Part shown: positions 8,356 to 15,227 of the stretch, one piece after another
Numbering within the stretch: position 1 is the stretch's first letter
How the letters are laid out: each line of letters opens with the position of its first letter
Origin: an uncultured Prochlorococcus sp.
GTDB lineage: Bacteria; Cyanobacteriota; Cyanobacteriia; PCC-6307; Cyanobiaceae
Assembly (NCBI GenBank): GCA_902527105.1
Contig: CABZNT010000012.1
Span: forward strand, 1-37,599
DNA: 37,599 bases
Reading direction: 5' to 3'
Notes under the pieces: model-generated
What the model was told of the DNA's origin: nothing
Databases searched by the model: none
The model's input: the letters and a program-made list of their open reading frames with translations, nothing else
Translations under genes and position numbers: made by a program

Positions 8356-8469
8356 ATGTCTAGGAAAATAACAACCGTAATTTCTTTTAATATTGAAAGT
8401 ACATTTGAAGAATGGATAAAAAGTCATAAAGTTGATTTCTCAAGTATGGAAGAATCAACTTGGATATGA
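8356..8469 (+). pseudogene. Short DUF3764-like frame, probable internal deletion
   Basis: The 37-residue product starts with ITTVISFNIESTFEEW after MSRK. This aligns with the N-terminus of the DUF3764 gene at 6549 (ETTILDFQLSNTFEQY). It then runs straight into IKSHKVDFSSMEESTW, which resembles, as I recall the family, the C-terminal end of some DUF3764-like proteins. The central 40 to 60 residues are absent. I infer an in-frame deletion; a genuine mini-protein is possible. Its stop overlaps the next start as ATGA (8466-8469). Confidence 0.5.
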
Positions 8470-8696
8470 ATCGATTTAGAATTGCTAAAATAATTATAGT
8501 TTTTTCATCATTATCTTATTTGAGTATTACTTTTTTAAGAAATTATAATTCTCCAGAAAATATAGAAAAAAGATGTATTCTAAAGTTTGAAAAAGATTTT
8601 AAAAATCATTTGGAAACATCTCATGAAGAATGGAATCAAATTTTAGATTTAGCTGATAACAATTATTTAAAATGTATGGGCATACCTCAGTATTAA
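8466..8696 (+). CDS. Small membrane-anchored hypothetical protein, 76 aa
   Basis: ATG 8466 overlaps the preceding stop (ATGA). The N-terminus FRIAKIIIVFSSLSYLSITF forms a transmembrane helix or uncleaved signal. The rest is a charged helical domain with cysteines in KRCIL and LKCMG. It is followed after only two bases by the DUF2839 gene, so 8356-8914 is a tight operon. Function unknown. Confidence 0.6.
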   Translation: MNRFRIAKIIIVFSSLSYLSITFLRNYNSPENIEKRCILKFEKDFKNHLETSHEEWNQILDLADNNYLKCMGIPQY

Positions 8697-8698
8697 TC

Positions 8699-8914
8699 AT
8701 GGGAGAGGCAAAGAGAAGAAAAAATCTAGGTATTCCGCCTAGAGAAAAAACTGAAGATATAAAGTTGCCTCAACTTGATAAAAAGGCAATACAACAAAAA
8801 GTTAGGTCTACATTATATAAATATCCAATTATCCCTTTTCTTTTTTATGGAGCTGCAATATTGATCCTAATCGGAGGTTTATTTTATGTTTTCAAATCCT
8901 TTAATATTTTTTAA
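8699..8914 (+). CDS. DUF2839 family membrane protein (divergent copy)
   Basis: The start MGEAKRRKNLGIPPREK is the DUF2839 signature, common to cyanobacteria. A C-terminal transmembrane helix follows (IPFLFYGAAILILIGGLFYV). Unlike the 11116-11313 copy, it lacks the central SWLPIT motif. I chose ATG 8699 because the signature begins there; an upstream in-frame ATG at 8672 lies inside the preceding gene. Function of the family is unknown. Confidence 0.75.
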   Translation: MGEAKRRKNLGIPPREKTEDIKLPQLDKKAIQQKVRSTLYKYPIIPFLFYGAAILILIGGLFYVFKSFNIF

Positions 8915-9092
8915 TTATAAGGATTTTTAATTTTGATATTGAGTACTCTCTGCAACAATTGTTTAAAAATTTTAGAGATATTAATTATCAAAAATAAATA
9001 TTTAATGAATGTTGAAAAAATAATATATGAGAATTATTTACGATTGACACTATCTTGAGGTGCTGTAATTTTAGATTAAATTAAAACTATTT

Positions 9093-9227
9093 ATGAAAAA
9101 AATAAATAAAAAATATGCTGAAATAATGCGTCAAGCTGATAATGCAGTTGGAAGAAAAGAAGTAGTTAGTTTATTAAAAAAAGCTGCAATGATTATGTCT
9201 AAATCTGAGGAAAACTTAGCTGCTTAA
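9093..9227 (+). CDS. Tiny basic helical protein, 44 aa (KKYA/GRKE family)
   Basis: Starts MKKINKKYAEIMRQADNAVG and continues with GRKEVVSLLKKAAMIM. It parallels the 1313-1450 product almost position by position (KKYA, A-D/N-N, GRKE, then a helix). No membrane segment. The conservation between the two copies supports both as genes. Function unknown. Confidence 0.6.
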   Translation: MKKINKKYAEIMRQADNAVGRKEVVSLLKKAAMIMSKSEENLAA

Positions 9228-9236
9228 ATTAGAAAA

Positions 9237-9368
9237 CTATTTTATTAGGATAAATAAAACACAATAAAAAATGATTGATGAGGATGCAGCCATAATTATA
9301 AATGGTAGTATCATGCCTGAGTTTAACCATCTCAAGAGTCTGAGTTTTTTGTTAATTACTCTTGGCAT
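9237..9368 (-). CDS. Candidate small membrane protein, 43 aa
   Basis: ATG 9368 gives a basic N-terminus (MPRVINKKLRLLRWLNSG) followed by one hydrophobic helix (MILPFIIMAASSSIIFYCVL). This positive-inside layout is typical of small membrane proteins. An overlapping plus-strand frame from 9269 is about as long but has no such features. The minus frame is preferred on composition alone. Confidence 0.4.
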   Translation of the reverse strand: MPRVINKKLRLLRWLNSGMILPFIIMAASSSIIFYCVLFILIK

Positions 9369-9593
9369 ATTTCCTGAATACCTTAATTGCAACTTAACAA
9401 GTAAATAAATGTTGTAAATGATTAATTAATCTTTTTAAATATCATTCTCTAGCTATTTTGGCATTAAATTGTCTAAAGAAAATTATTTTAATTGCATCAG
9501 GATTTTTTATCTTAAGAGAAATTTTTAGGTAATTAATACCTTGTATTCTTCAAATTTCTCATGCAAGATTTAGAAACATTAGATTTCTAAATA

Positions 9594-9869
9594 ATGATTG
9601 AAAATTTAAAAGAGAGTCCTGAAGAATTTAAAGATTATGATTCAGAACTGTTACTTAAGATTCTAAATAAGACATCACTGGAGAACAAAAAAGGTGATGA
9701 TAAAGAACTATTTGTAGATGAAAATTGGAAAATTAATTCAAAAAATATGAGTAGTATAATTTCTTCAGATAATTCAAATTTGAAAAGAATATTATCAGAT
9801 ATTTTCCCAAATAAAAAAATAATGATTCAGGATAATAATGATGGGTCGCAAACAATTTTCTTATCTTAA
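9594..9869 (+). CDS. Acidic hypothetical protein, 91 aa
   Basis: An acidic, Asn- and Ser-rich soluble protein beginning MIENLKESPEEFKDYDSELL and ending NNDGSQTIFLS. No cysteines, signal peptide or membrane helix. Composition matches the neighbouring genes. No family recognised. Confidence 0.55.
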   Translation: MIENLKESPEEFKDYDSELLLKILNKTSLENKKGDDKELFVDENWKINSKNMSSIISSDNSNLKRILSDIFPNKKIMIQDNNDGSQTIFLS

Positions 9870-9965
9870 TTTAAGTATTCTTAAAAGCCTTTTTATACTA
9901 TTTGTACAATGTTTATTTTTTTGAGATAAATTAGTAAAAATTACTCTCGCGAAATTTTTTTGAAG

Positions 9966-10061
9966 ATGTTATCGTTCACTAACGTTCATCCAAGTTTATA
10001 TCTCTGGACGCATGACATGGGAGTAGGGAACGGGATTCTCATTAACTGCAAAAGACCATGA
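9966..10061 (+). CDS. 31-aa peptide frame coupled to the next gene
   Basis: ATG 9966 opens MLSFTNVHPSLYLWTHDMGV and ends NGILINCKRP at TGA 10059-10061. That stop overlaps the ATG of the next gene (ATGA). The stretch 10000-10057 has visibly higher GC than its AT-rich surroundings. The aromatic-rich peptide followed by GNGILINCKRP has low random-codon look. It may be a leader peptide controlling the downstream gene, a small protein, or a transferred fragment. I do not recognise it with certainty. Confidence 0.4.
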   Translation: MLSFTNVHPSLYLWTHDMGVGNGILINCKRP

Positions 10062-10228
10062 ATAACCTCTTACAAATAAGAGAAAAAATCAAAAAAGCCA
10101 ATAGGCTATATGAAGCCCAACTTTTGGCAACTAAAAGTGGAGAAGTTACTCCATACAGAAGATCCGTGTTTGAAGAAAGAATCAGGAAAACACAAAAAGA
10201 AATGAATTTGAAAGACTCAAAAAATTAA
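10058..10228 (+). CDS. Basic helical hypothetical protein, 56 aa
   Basis: Begins MNNLLQIREKIKKANRLYEA and contains TKSGEVTPYRRSVFEERIRK. It is soluble and rich in Lys and Arg. Its start overlaps the stop of the 31-codon frame, and a strong terminator follows 24 bases after its stop, so this is the end of a short transcript. Function unknown. Confidence 0.6.
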   Translation: MNNLLQIREKIKKANRLYEAQLLATKSGEVTPYRRSVFEERIRKTQKEMNLKDSKN

Positions 10229-10251
10229 ATTCTTTTTTGAAACTGATCCAT

Positions 10252-10277
10252 AAGGGGGGTTAATCCCCCCTTTTTTT
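10252..10277 (+). terminator. Rho-independent terminator
   Basis: Six Gs (10254-10259) pair with six Cs (10265-10270) around a short TTAAT loop, followed by seven Ts. It stands out in AT-rich sequence and ends the 9966-10228 transcript. Confidence 0.85.
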
Positions 10278-10416
10278 ATTTTTATAAAAACAACGTAATT
10301 ATTAATTTATTTTTTCTATTATCGATTATTAAAAAGAACTTAATTTTGATGCTTTTACTATTGATTTAAATTATATAAATGGCAAATTTAATTCAGTAAT
10401 TAAGAGGTAAATAAAT

Positions 10417-10707
10417 ATGTTTAAAAATAAAAATAAACAATTTAAAACCTCACCCAATAAATCAAATTTAGATCAAGTTTTATGGTTTATAGAAAATTAT
10501 TTGCCCCAAAAGAAAGATAGAGGTGTTCAAAAAAAATTGTATATGGATAATCTAGAAGCAGAGACTATTAAGATATTTTCTAAATTAGCCTCTACATGTT
10601 CTAAAACATTATTACCAACTACAAAAAATACGACAATATCTTTTACCTTTGGTAATTGGGCCTTGCCTTACCTGAAATTGCTTAAGAAAATAGGAATAGC
10701 TAAGTAA
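10417..10707 (+). CDS. Hypothetical protein, 96 aa
   Basis: Preceded by AAGAGG about 10 bases before ATG 10417. A basic N-terminus (MFKNKNKQFKTSPNKSN) is followed by a domain with LDQVLWFIENYLPQKK and FGNWALPYLKLLKKIGIAK. There is a single Cys and no clear membrane segment. No family recognised. Confidence 0.6.
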   Translation: MFKNKNKQFKTSPNKSNLDQVLWFIENYLPQKKDRGVQKKLYMDNLEAETIKIFSKLASTCSKTLLPTTKNTTISFTFGNWALPYLKLLKKIGIAK

Positions 10708-10862
10708 GAAAATTGTGATTTGCTAGAACTAGACTTATCCCGCAAATAAAAATAAATAAAGATTAAAAAGTCTCAGAAATGTCTTTTCGAAATTTAAGGA
10801 GGAATACTTACTTTACATAAAAAATACAATTGCTAAGTTTAAGATAAGAGATCTATTTATTA

Positions 10863-11009
10863 ATGTTTCTAAATTATCTGCCTAGTGAAATGGTTGAAGT
10901 TGTTGGTTTGACAATGATTTTTTCATTTCTAGTTGGAACCATCTTGATTTTGTTATTTACATCAGATCAGGCAAATACAAAGAATCTATATTTAAAAAAG
11001 GCTAAATAA
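10863..11009 (+). CDS. Small single-pass membrane protein, 48 aa
   Basis: A short N-terminal segment (MFLNYLPSEMVEVVG) leads into one transmembrane helix (LTMIFSFLVGTILILLFTS) and a basic tail ending in LKKAK. It fits a small thylakoid- or inner-membrane protein. No family recognised. Confidence 0.55.
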   Translation: MFLNYLPSEMVEVVGLTMIFSFLVGTILILLFTSDQANTKNLYLKKAK

Positions 11010-11115
11010 ATTTTAAATAATTTGTTTATCTATAAAGTACCTCTGTTTTTAATAAAGTTAACTCGCAGGAGTAGAACATAATTTTTATTATTAATAAATA
11101 AACAAATTTAAGATT

Positions 11116-11313
11116 ATGGGCGAAGCTAAAAGAAGAGAAAAATTAGGATTGCCACCTAGACAAAAAAATGAATTAAATAAATCTGATAGATACCTTTCAT
11201 GGCTCCCAATCACTAAATCAAGAATTAAGAAATACCCTTATATGGGTGTAGCAACAATGGCACTAGGAGCGATAATTTTCTTAGTAAGTGGGGGCGCAAA
11301 TAGTATTAATTAG
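11116..11313 (+). CDS. DUF2839 family membrane protein
   Basis: Canonical DUF2839: MGEAKRREKLGLPPRQK at the N-terminus, then YLSWLPITKSR, then one transmembrane helix (MGVATMALGAIIFLVSGGA). The 65-residue length is a little shorter than many cyanobacterial members. It is a second copy of the family in the window, after 8699-8914. Function unknown. Confidence 0.85.
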   Translation: MGEAKRREKLGLPPRQKNELNKSDRYLSWLPITKSRIKKYPYMGVATMALGAIIFLVSGGANSIN

Positions 11314-11341
11314 TTAGAATTTGGCTTGTATTAGAATAGAT

Positions 11342-11602
11342 CTAAAATGTTTTTTGTAATAGCTTAACGCCAGATATTATTGAAATTATGGAAGCTATAC
11401 CAAGAAATATCGAGTAAAAAGGTTGCAAATTAATAATGCCAAAATTACCCGTATGCCATTTTATTAACCAAAAAGCATCTACTCCTAATGGTTGAAGAAT
11501 ACTATAAAAAGTCCCAGATACAATAGTAATTAGTAAGGGGATTGCTGAAATTGCGGTTATTTTTCTGTGAATTTTTCTTTGATTTGGTTTTATTTTTTTC
11601 AT
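11342..11602 (-). CDS. PepSY-associated-type membrane protein
   Basis: Starts KIHRKITAISAIPLLITIVS after a basic N-terminus. The arginine- and histidine-containing first helix and a second His in WLIKWHTGNF fit small PepSY-associated TM proteins, which resemble the membrane part of iron or heme reductases. Two or three helices are visible, with the last in FYSIFLGIASIISIISGVKL. It begins directly after the DUF3721 gene, as the last gene of the apparent metal operon. The family assignment is by resemblance only. Confidence 0.6.
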   Translation of the reverse strand: MKKIKPNQRKIHRKITAISAIPLLITIVSGTFYSILQPLGVDAFWLIKWHTGNFGIINLQPFYSIFLGIASIISIISGVKLLQKTF

Positions 11603-11824
11603 CTATTTCCTCAAATATATATGTAATTCTTTTTCGTTTTTGCATGGCATCCATTTATCTTGATTTTTATGTATTCCTTCGCAACCAAGTTCTAAAGATC
11701 TATTTTCGGCATCCTCTTCAGAAAGAAATGTACCCCTCATATGTGCATGCGAATAACTATTTAAATTTAGAGATAAGGAGAATAAAAAAATAAAAATTTT
11801 AAAATTTCTAAGAAAAATATGCAT
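11603..11824 (-). CDS. DUF3721 secreted protein
   Basis: An N-terminal hydrophobic signal (IFIFLFSLSLNLNSYSHA) precedes the DUF3721 core: MRGTFLSEEDAENRSLELGC, then GIHKNQDKWMPC. The paired cysteines and the (K/D)-W-M-P-C ending are characteristic. Known members are small periplasmic proteins, often near metal or copper genes. It lies four bases after the DUF411 gene and abuts the PepSY-type gene. Confidence 0.8.
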   Translation of the reverse strand: MHIFLRNFKIFIFLFSLSLNLNSYSHAHMRGTFLSEEDAENRSLELGCEGIHKNQDKWMPCKNEKELHIYLRK

Positions 11825-11828
11825 TATT

Positions 11829-12365
11829 TCAAATTAAGTATTTGTATTTAGTAGAGATTTTATCAAATATTTTTGTTTTGCCAGTTTTACTAAATGAAAC
11901 TACTTTGTAGTTCTCATAATCATGAGAGTGCGAGTCGTGAGAATGGATTTCCATCCCTGGAGAGCCAAGTGGCATGCCAGGAACCGCTATCCCATTGATA
12001 TTTGGTTTTTCTCTAAAAAGTTTGTTGATTGATTCAATCGGGACATGTCCTTCAATCGTATAGTTAGCTATTTGAGCAGAGTGACATGATCTCAGATTAT
12101 TGGGAATTTGATATTGGTTTTTAATTACTGAAACATCCTTAACTATATTATCAACAACTTTTAATCCATTATCTCTTAAATGATTGATCCATTTTTTGCA
12201 ACAACCACATGATGCTGATCTGTAAGAAACAACTTTTGGGATATTTATATTTTCTTGAGTTAAAGAAATACTCTTATTTGGATTAATTATATTTGTAAAA
12301 AGAATTCCAGAAAAAATTAGATAATTTAAAAATTCTCTTTTCATAAATATTTTTTTAAGTGCCAT
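11829..12365 (-). CDS. DUF411 metal-binding protein
   Basis: The DUF411 domain starts near residue 45 with VVSYRSASCGCCKKWINHLR. Cys53, Cys55 and Cys56 form the metal-binding motif and Cys94 sits in NLRSCHSAQI. Then come GHVP and GIAVPGMPLGSPGME, also typical. A histidine-rich stretch (IHSHDSHSHDYENYK) near the C-terminus could bind additional metal. The N-terminus has a signal or anchor; a start at internal Met8 (12344) is equally possible. The family is periplasmic and usually tied to copper or other heavy-metal resistance. Confidence 0.88.
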   Translation of the reverse strand: MALKKIFMKREFLNYLIFSGILFTNIINPNKSISLTQENINIPKVVSYRSASCGCCKKWINHLRDNGLKVVDNIVKDVSVIKNQYQIPNNLRSCHSAQIANYTIEGHVPIESINKLFREKPNINGIAVPGMPLGSPGMEIHSHDSHSHDYENYKVVSFSKTGKTKIFDKISTKYKYLI

Positions 12366-12426
12366 AGTAATTACGACGATTAAATTTAATATTTAAATTA
12401 ACCATAAATGAAAATTTATTAAATCG

Positions 12427-12879
12427 CTATTTAGTCAAAATTAAGACACTCATAATTGCCATTAAAAGATTTTCGATAAAACTTATAATTCCCAAAGGAG
12501 TTTTTGTATATCCACCAATACATGCACAATTTAATTTTAATTTATCCAAATAAACAGCCTTAAATACTGAAATCATTCCAGAAATTCCTAAAATTAGGGC
12601 AATAAAAATAATTAAAGAGGGTGGAGAAGAATTAAGAAAACTTATTCCAATTAATAATTCGCAAAAAGGATAAATATATATCCAGCCATCAATTTTAGAA
12701 GATATTAAATCATATTTCTTATAACTTGTTCCAAAAGCTTCAATATCCATAAGCTTGAGCATCGCTAAAAGACAAATTGATATCCCCATGAAAATTTTGA
12801 AACTTTTAAGCAATGTAATGGTTATCAGAAATGAAGTGCCAAAGACTGCAATTAAGGGTGTAAATGACTTGATCTTCAT
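12427..12879 (-). CDS. MauE/DoxX-like membrane protein
   Basis: Four hydrophobic segments over 150 residues. The pattern MGISICLLAMLKLMDIEAFG, then a PFCELLIGISF helix, then CACIGG before the last helix fits MauE/DoxX-like redox-associated membrane proteins, several of which accompany metal-handling genes. The Cys-Ala-Cys pair is a candidate redox or metal site. The gene lies between DUF411 and small coupled genes and is presumably co-transcribed with both. Confidence 0.7.
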   Translation of the reverse strand: MKIKSFTPLIAVFGTSFLITITLLKSFKIFMGISICLLAMLKLMDIEAFGTSYKKYDLISSKIDGWIYIYPFCELLIGISFLNSSPPSLIIFIALILGISGMISVFKAVYLDKLKLNCACIGGYTKTPLGIISFIENLLMAIMSVLILTK

Positions 12880-12881
12880 TT

Positions 12882-13112
12882 TTAACTTTTAAGAATAGAG
12901 TCACAAATACTAGATGGATTTGCTTGTTTAATTATTTTTAGTCTTTTGATAAGTTCGTCTCGATCTATTTGATGTTTTAAATATTTAATACATAAATTTT
13001 TTTCCTGATATAACACTGCTATTGGAGCAATCTTTAAAGCAATAGCAAAAGTACCAATAACTAAAAGAATGTTTGTAGCTAATCGAATATTTGGTCGAAA
13101 ATTTGATCTCAT
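12882..13112 (-). CDS. Small membrane-anchored protein, 76 aa
   Basis: One N-terminal transmembrane segment (LATNILLVIGTFAIALKIAP) is followed by a soluble tail with Cys in KNLCIKYLKHQ and SSICDS. The start overlaps the previous stop (ATGA, 13109-13112) and the stop is two bases before the MauE-like start, so translation is probably coupled on both sides. Family unknown. Confidence 0.65.
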   Translation of the reverse strand: MRSNFRPNIRLATNILLVIGTFAIALKIAPIAVLYQEKNLCIKYLKHQIDRDELIKRLKIIKQANPSSICDSILKS

Positions 13113-13225
13113 TCGTATTCTTTATTTCTGTCAATAACTTCTCTTAAATATATATCCTTTAGCTCGTCATTGTATCCATTTTCTTTTGCAAATTTCTCTA
13201 ATTCCTTTAACTCTTTTTCTGTCAT
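13109..13225 (-). CDS. Small acidic protein, 38 aa
   Basis: Begins MTEKELKELEKFAKENGYND and ends REVIDRNKEYE. Highly charged and helical, without cysteine or membrane segment. It is joined to its neighbours by TAATG at 13223-13227 and ATGA at 13109-13112. The exact overlaps on both sides are the main support that it is a gene. Confidence 0.55.
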   Translation of the reverse strand: MTEKELKELEKFAKENGYNDELKDIYLREVIDRNKEYE

Positions 13226-13368
13226 TAAGCAGATTTGGATATATTGTTTTTCATATCTTCAATCTGGTTGATTAATTCATCTAACCATTCTGTATTATTT
13301 TCGGATCTTTTCTGAAAATATGTAATTTTAGGTTGATTGATTTCTAGTGTCTCATAATCTCCACTCAT
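13225..13368 (-). CDS. Small soluble protein, 47 aa, first gene of the metal operon
   Basis: ATG 13368 is preceded by GGGGGG (minus strand of 13370-13378), a good ribosome-binding site. Product begins MSGDYETLEINQPKITYFQK and ends NISKSA. No cysteine or membrane segment. It heads a run of at least five minus-strand genes down to 11342. Family unknown. Confidence 0.55.
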   Translation of the reverse strand: MSGDYETLEINQPKITYFQKRSENNTEWLDELINQIEDMKNNISKSA

Positions 13369-13513
13369 AAATCCCCCCTAAATTTATACTCTGCATAATT
13401 TATCTAGAGAAATTATGCTCATCAATAGGCTCTAATACTTATTTGACGGTTGCCATGGGTAATAAGTGACTTTTTTAATAGTATAAATATCAAGGGATTT
13501 ATCTTTTAAAAAT

Positions 13514-13618
13514 ATGGCAACTAATGCAGAACTAGAAAAAAGAATTGAGACTTTAGAAAAAGAAGTACAACACTTAAAAGCTGTTCTGCAATATCAAATG
13601 AGAAATAAGAAAAAGTGA
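13514..13618 (+). CDS. Coiled-coil micro-protein, 34 aa
   Basis: Begins MATNAELEKRIETLEKEVQH and continues LKAVLQYQMRNKKK. Leu and Ile fall at heptad positions, giving a short coiled coil. It is divergent from the metal operon, from which it is separated by 145 bases. A dimerising regulator or partner peptide is possible. Confidence 0.5.
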   Translation: MATNAELEKRIETLEKEVQHLKAVLQYQMRNKKK

Positions 13619-13793
13619 TTTATTCTTATTGCGTAGAAATTAATTTTGATCAGATAAGCATTTTCTCTTAGTTGTTTAGGGAACCTTATGTCAAAGCTAA
13701 AAATTAGTACATAACAAGTCACTTTCTGAAAAAATAACTTTAATCATTGATATTTAAAAAATATTTGTTTTTATACATATAAAACTTATTGAT

Positions 13794-13910
13794 ATGATTA
13801 ACTCAATAGCTATTACATTGGTATTTTTAGGCTCTTTAGTCGCTTACAAAAGACTCAAAAGAAAGAAACGGCGATTTCACGCACCACCTACAAATCAGCT
13901 CCCTAGTTGA
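13794..13910 (+). CDS. Small membrane protein, 38 aa
   Basis: One transmembrane helix (INSIAITLVFLGSLVAY) followed by a strongly basic cluster (KRLKRKKRRF) and a short PPTNQLPS tail, in the classic positive-inside layout. No family recognised. It converges with the 13914-14027 gene, with three bases between stops. Confidence 0.5.
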   Translation: MINSIAITLVFLGSLVAYKRLKRKKRRFHAPPTNQLPS

Positions 13911-13913
13911 AGA

Positions 13914-14027
13914 TTAAATTCCGTCTTCGTCTTCTCCAAAAGGATTGTATCTAATATCCCAGATGAGAACTACTGCTATAGATAAAAGCAATAGTCCAAA
14001 AATAACTTGAGGAGGAGGTAATAACAT
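13914..14027 (-). CDS. Small membrane protein, 37 aa
   Basis: Encodes MLLPPPQVIFGLLLLSIAVV then LIWDIRYNPFGEDEDGI: one helix followed by an acidic tail. AACGAAAT and TTTCGTTGATGT precede it. Length and layout resemble small photosystem or cytochrome subunits, but I cannot match it to a named one. Confidence 0.5.
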   Translation of the reverse strand: MLLPPPQVIFGLLLLSIAVVLIWDIRYNPFGEDEDGI

Positions 14028-14060
14028 CAACGAAATATAACAATTATCAATAAGCTTTGC

Positions 14061-14264
14061 TTATGAAAATTTTAATGGGTAATCGATATTGTTTGGTTCT
14101 AAATGTTTTACATAACATGCTGTTGTGCAATCTACTCCCTCACTATTGATGCTACAAGAAGTTATACATTCGAAAAAACTTTCCAAAGCATCTGAATCTC
14201 TATTAATGTTTGAATAAATGTCTTTTTTCATGTTAAATCTTCCATTATGAAGCTTATCTAGCAA
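14061..14264 (-). CDS. Cysteine-containing small protein, 67 aa or less
   Basis: The start may be ATG 14264 or ATG 14231 (MKKDIYSNINRDSDALE). The core FFECITSCSINSEG, then DCTTACYVKHLE, holds two cysteine pairs with C-x3-C spacing, suggestive of a helical hairpin linked by disulfides or a metal site. The 20-nt palindrome at 14286-14305 lies just upstream. I believe the pattern recurs in picocyanobacteria, but no function is known. Confidence 0.6.
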   Translation of the reverse strand: MLDKLHNGRFNMKKDIYSNINRDSDALESFFECITSCSINSEGVDCTTACYVKHLEPNNIDYPLKFS

Positions 14265-14285
14265 TTAATTTTTAATAATGTCAAA

Positions 14286-14305
14286 TTTTAGGTAAAGTAC
14301 CTATT
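14286..14305 (-). promoter_or_regulatory. 20-nt palindromic element, copy 1
   Basis: TTTTAGGTAAAGTACCTATT contains the inverted repeat AGGTA/TACCT around AAG. An identical 20-nt string occurs at 24742-24761. In both cases the minus-strand reading ends just before TTGAC, a possible -35 box, ahead of a minus-strand gene. A shared operator is inferred. Confidence 0.5.
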
Positions 14306-14317
14306 CACTATTTTTTT

Positions 14318-14563
14318 TTAAAAACTATTGAATCTATAAGTTTTTTCCCACCCTTCCTCCAATAGTTTTTTATATTCGTTTCTCGCTTCTTCTATAGATT
14401 CAACCCTAGAGCCTTTCATAATTGGCTTACTTGAGCGCTTAAAAACACAACCATAAGAGATTAAAATTGCATTAATCATAGAAGAGTTCTTTGAACTATC
14501 TACAAAAGGTTCAAATACTTTAATCCTCGATCTGGCTTTATTGATTAAACAAAATTTTTCCAT
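14318..14563 (-). CDS. DUF1651 family protein
   Basis: The C-terminal signature SIEEARNEYKKLLEEGWEK identifies DUF1651, a picocyanobacterial family of unknown function. The 81-residue length fits. Related copies in the window lie at 17087-17332 (intact) and 18482-18628 (decayed). A terminator sits directly against its start codon, so its own promoter is not obvious. Confidence 0.75.
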   Translation of the reverse strand: MEKFCLINKARSRIKVFEPFVDSSKNSSMINAILISYGCVFKRSSKPIMKGSRVESIEEARNEYKKLLEEGWEKTYRFNSF

Positions 14564-14589
14564 AAAAAAAAGGGCGTTAGCTTCGCCCT
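14564..14589 (-). terminator. Terminator abutting the DUF1651 start codon
   Basis: AGGGCG and CGCCCT pair around a seven-base loop. On the minus strand the stem is followed by seven Ts that end at the ATG of the 14318-14563 gene. It could end a minus-strand RNA or act as an attenuator. Confidence 0.65.
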
Positions 14590-14732
14590 AATAAAAAAGC
14601 GGGATAATCCCCATCACCCAACCTTTTTTAAAATCCTAGCACTATATATGGTGTTTGTAAGTATTTAAAATTACCTATTAATGGGGTTGTTTATTTCTTT
14701 TTAATTTGTCATTATAGGAGTCCCCATCACCT

Positions 14733-14754
14733 AGACTCGTAAGAGTCTTTTTTT
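14733..14754 (+). terminator. Rho-independent terminator, plus strand
   Basis: AGACTC and GAGTCT pair around GTAA, followed by a T run. No protein gene on the plus strand ends nearby, so it may end a small RNA starting after about 14600. Confidence 0.6.
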
Positions 14755-14855
14755 GTTTTCTTGCCTTTAGGTTAATGAGTTTTTAATTAGTGTTTAAAGA
14801 CTTTTTATTTAATTTTTAAATTTGATAATTAATAATTAAAAAAATAATTTTATTC

Positions 14856-15167
14856 ATGCAAACTTACATCGTTCACTGGCAATTCCCAGATCAAGAAAGT
14901 CATATGCAAGGAGCCGAAGCTTTTGCGGGTTTTGTCGAAGGAGGATGCGAAGGTGATGAATTTGATGGGTTTAAAGTTCTTAATCGAGTAGTAAATCCTG
15001 AGGGAGCTAATGGTTGGGCAATAGTTGAATCTTCAAACCATCAGAACATTTGGAAATGGAGTAGTATTTGGGTCGATAATTTTGGCGTAGAAATTGAAGT
15101 TACACCAGTTTTAACGGATAAAGAATTTCTTTCCGTACATAAAGAAATTGCAGCAGCCTCTGACTAA
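14856..15167 (+). CDS. DUF3303-type small protein
   Basis: Begins MQTYIVHWQFPDQESHMQGA. The family signature is the N-terminal (Y/V)-V-x-W beta strand and a C-terminal half with WAIVESSNHQNIWKWSSIWV. It is likely a small ferredoxin-like alpha/beta (dimeric alpha-beta barrel) protein of 103 residues. Function unknown. An AT-rich leader of about 100 bases separates it from the terminator at 14733-14754. Confidence 0.75.
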   Translation: MQTYIVHWQFPDQESHMQGAEAFAGFVEGGCEGDEFDGFKVLNRVVNPEGANGWAIVESSNHQNIWKWSSIWVDNFGVEIEVTPVLTDKEFLSVHKEIAAASD

Positions 15168-15227
15168 TAGTTAATCTTTTTTGTGTTTGACTGTTGATTT
15201 AATATAAAAGGGTAATAAATATTTGTT

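Noticed and set aside
9269..9406. Plus-strand 45-codon frame
   Set aside because: It overlaps the minus-strand frame 9237-9368, which has the better membrane-protein layout. Only one is likely real.
14286..14305. NtcA-binding site
   Set aside because: NtcA sites are GTA-N8-TAC. Here GTA and TAC are only three bases apart.
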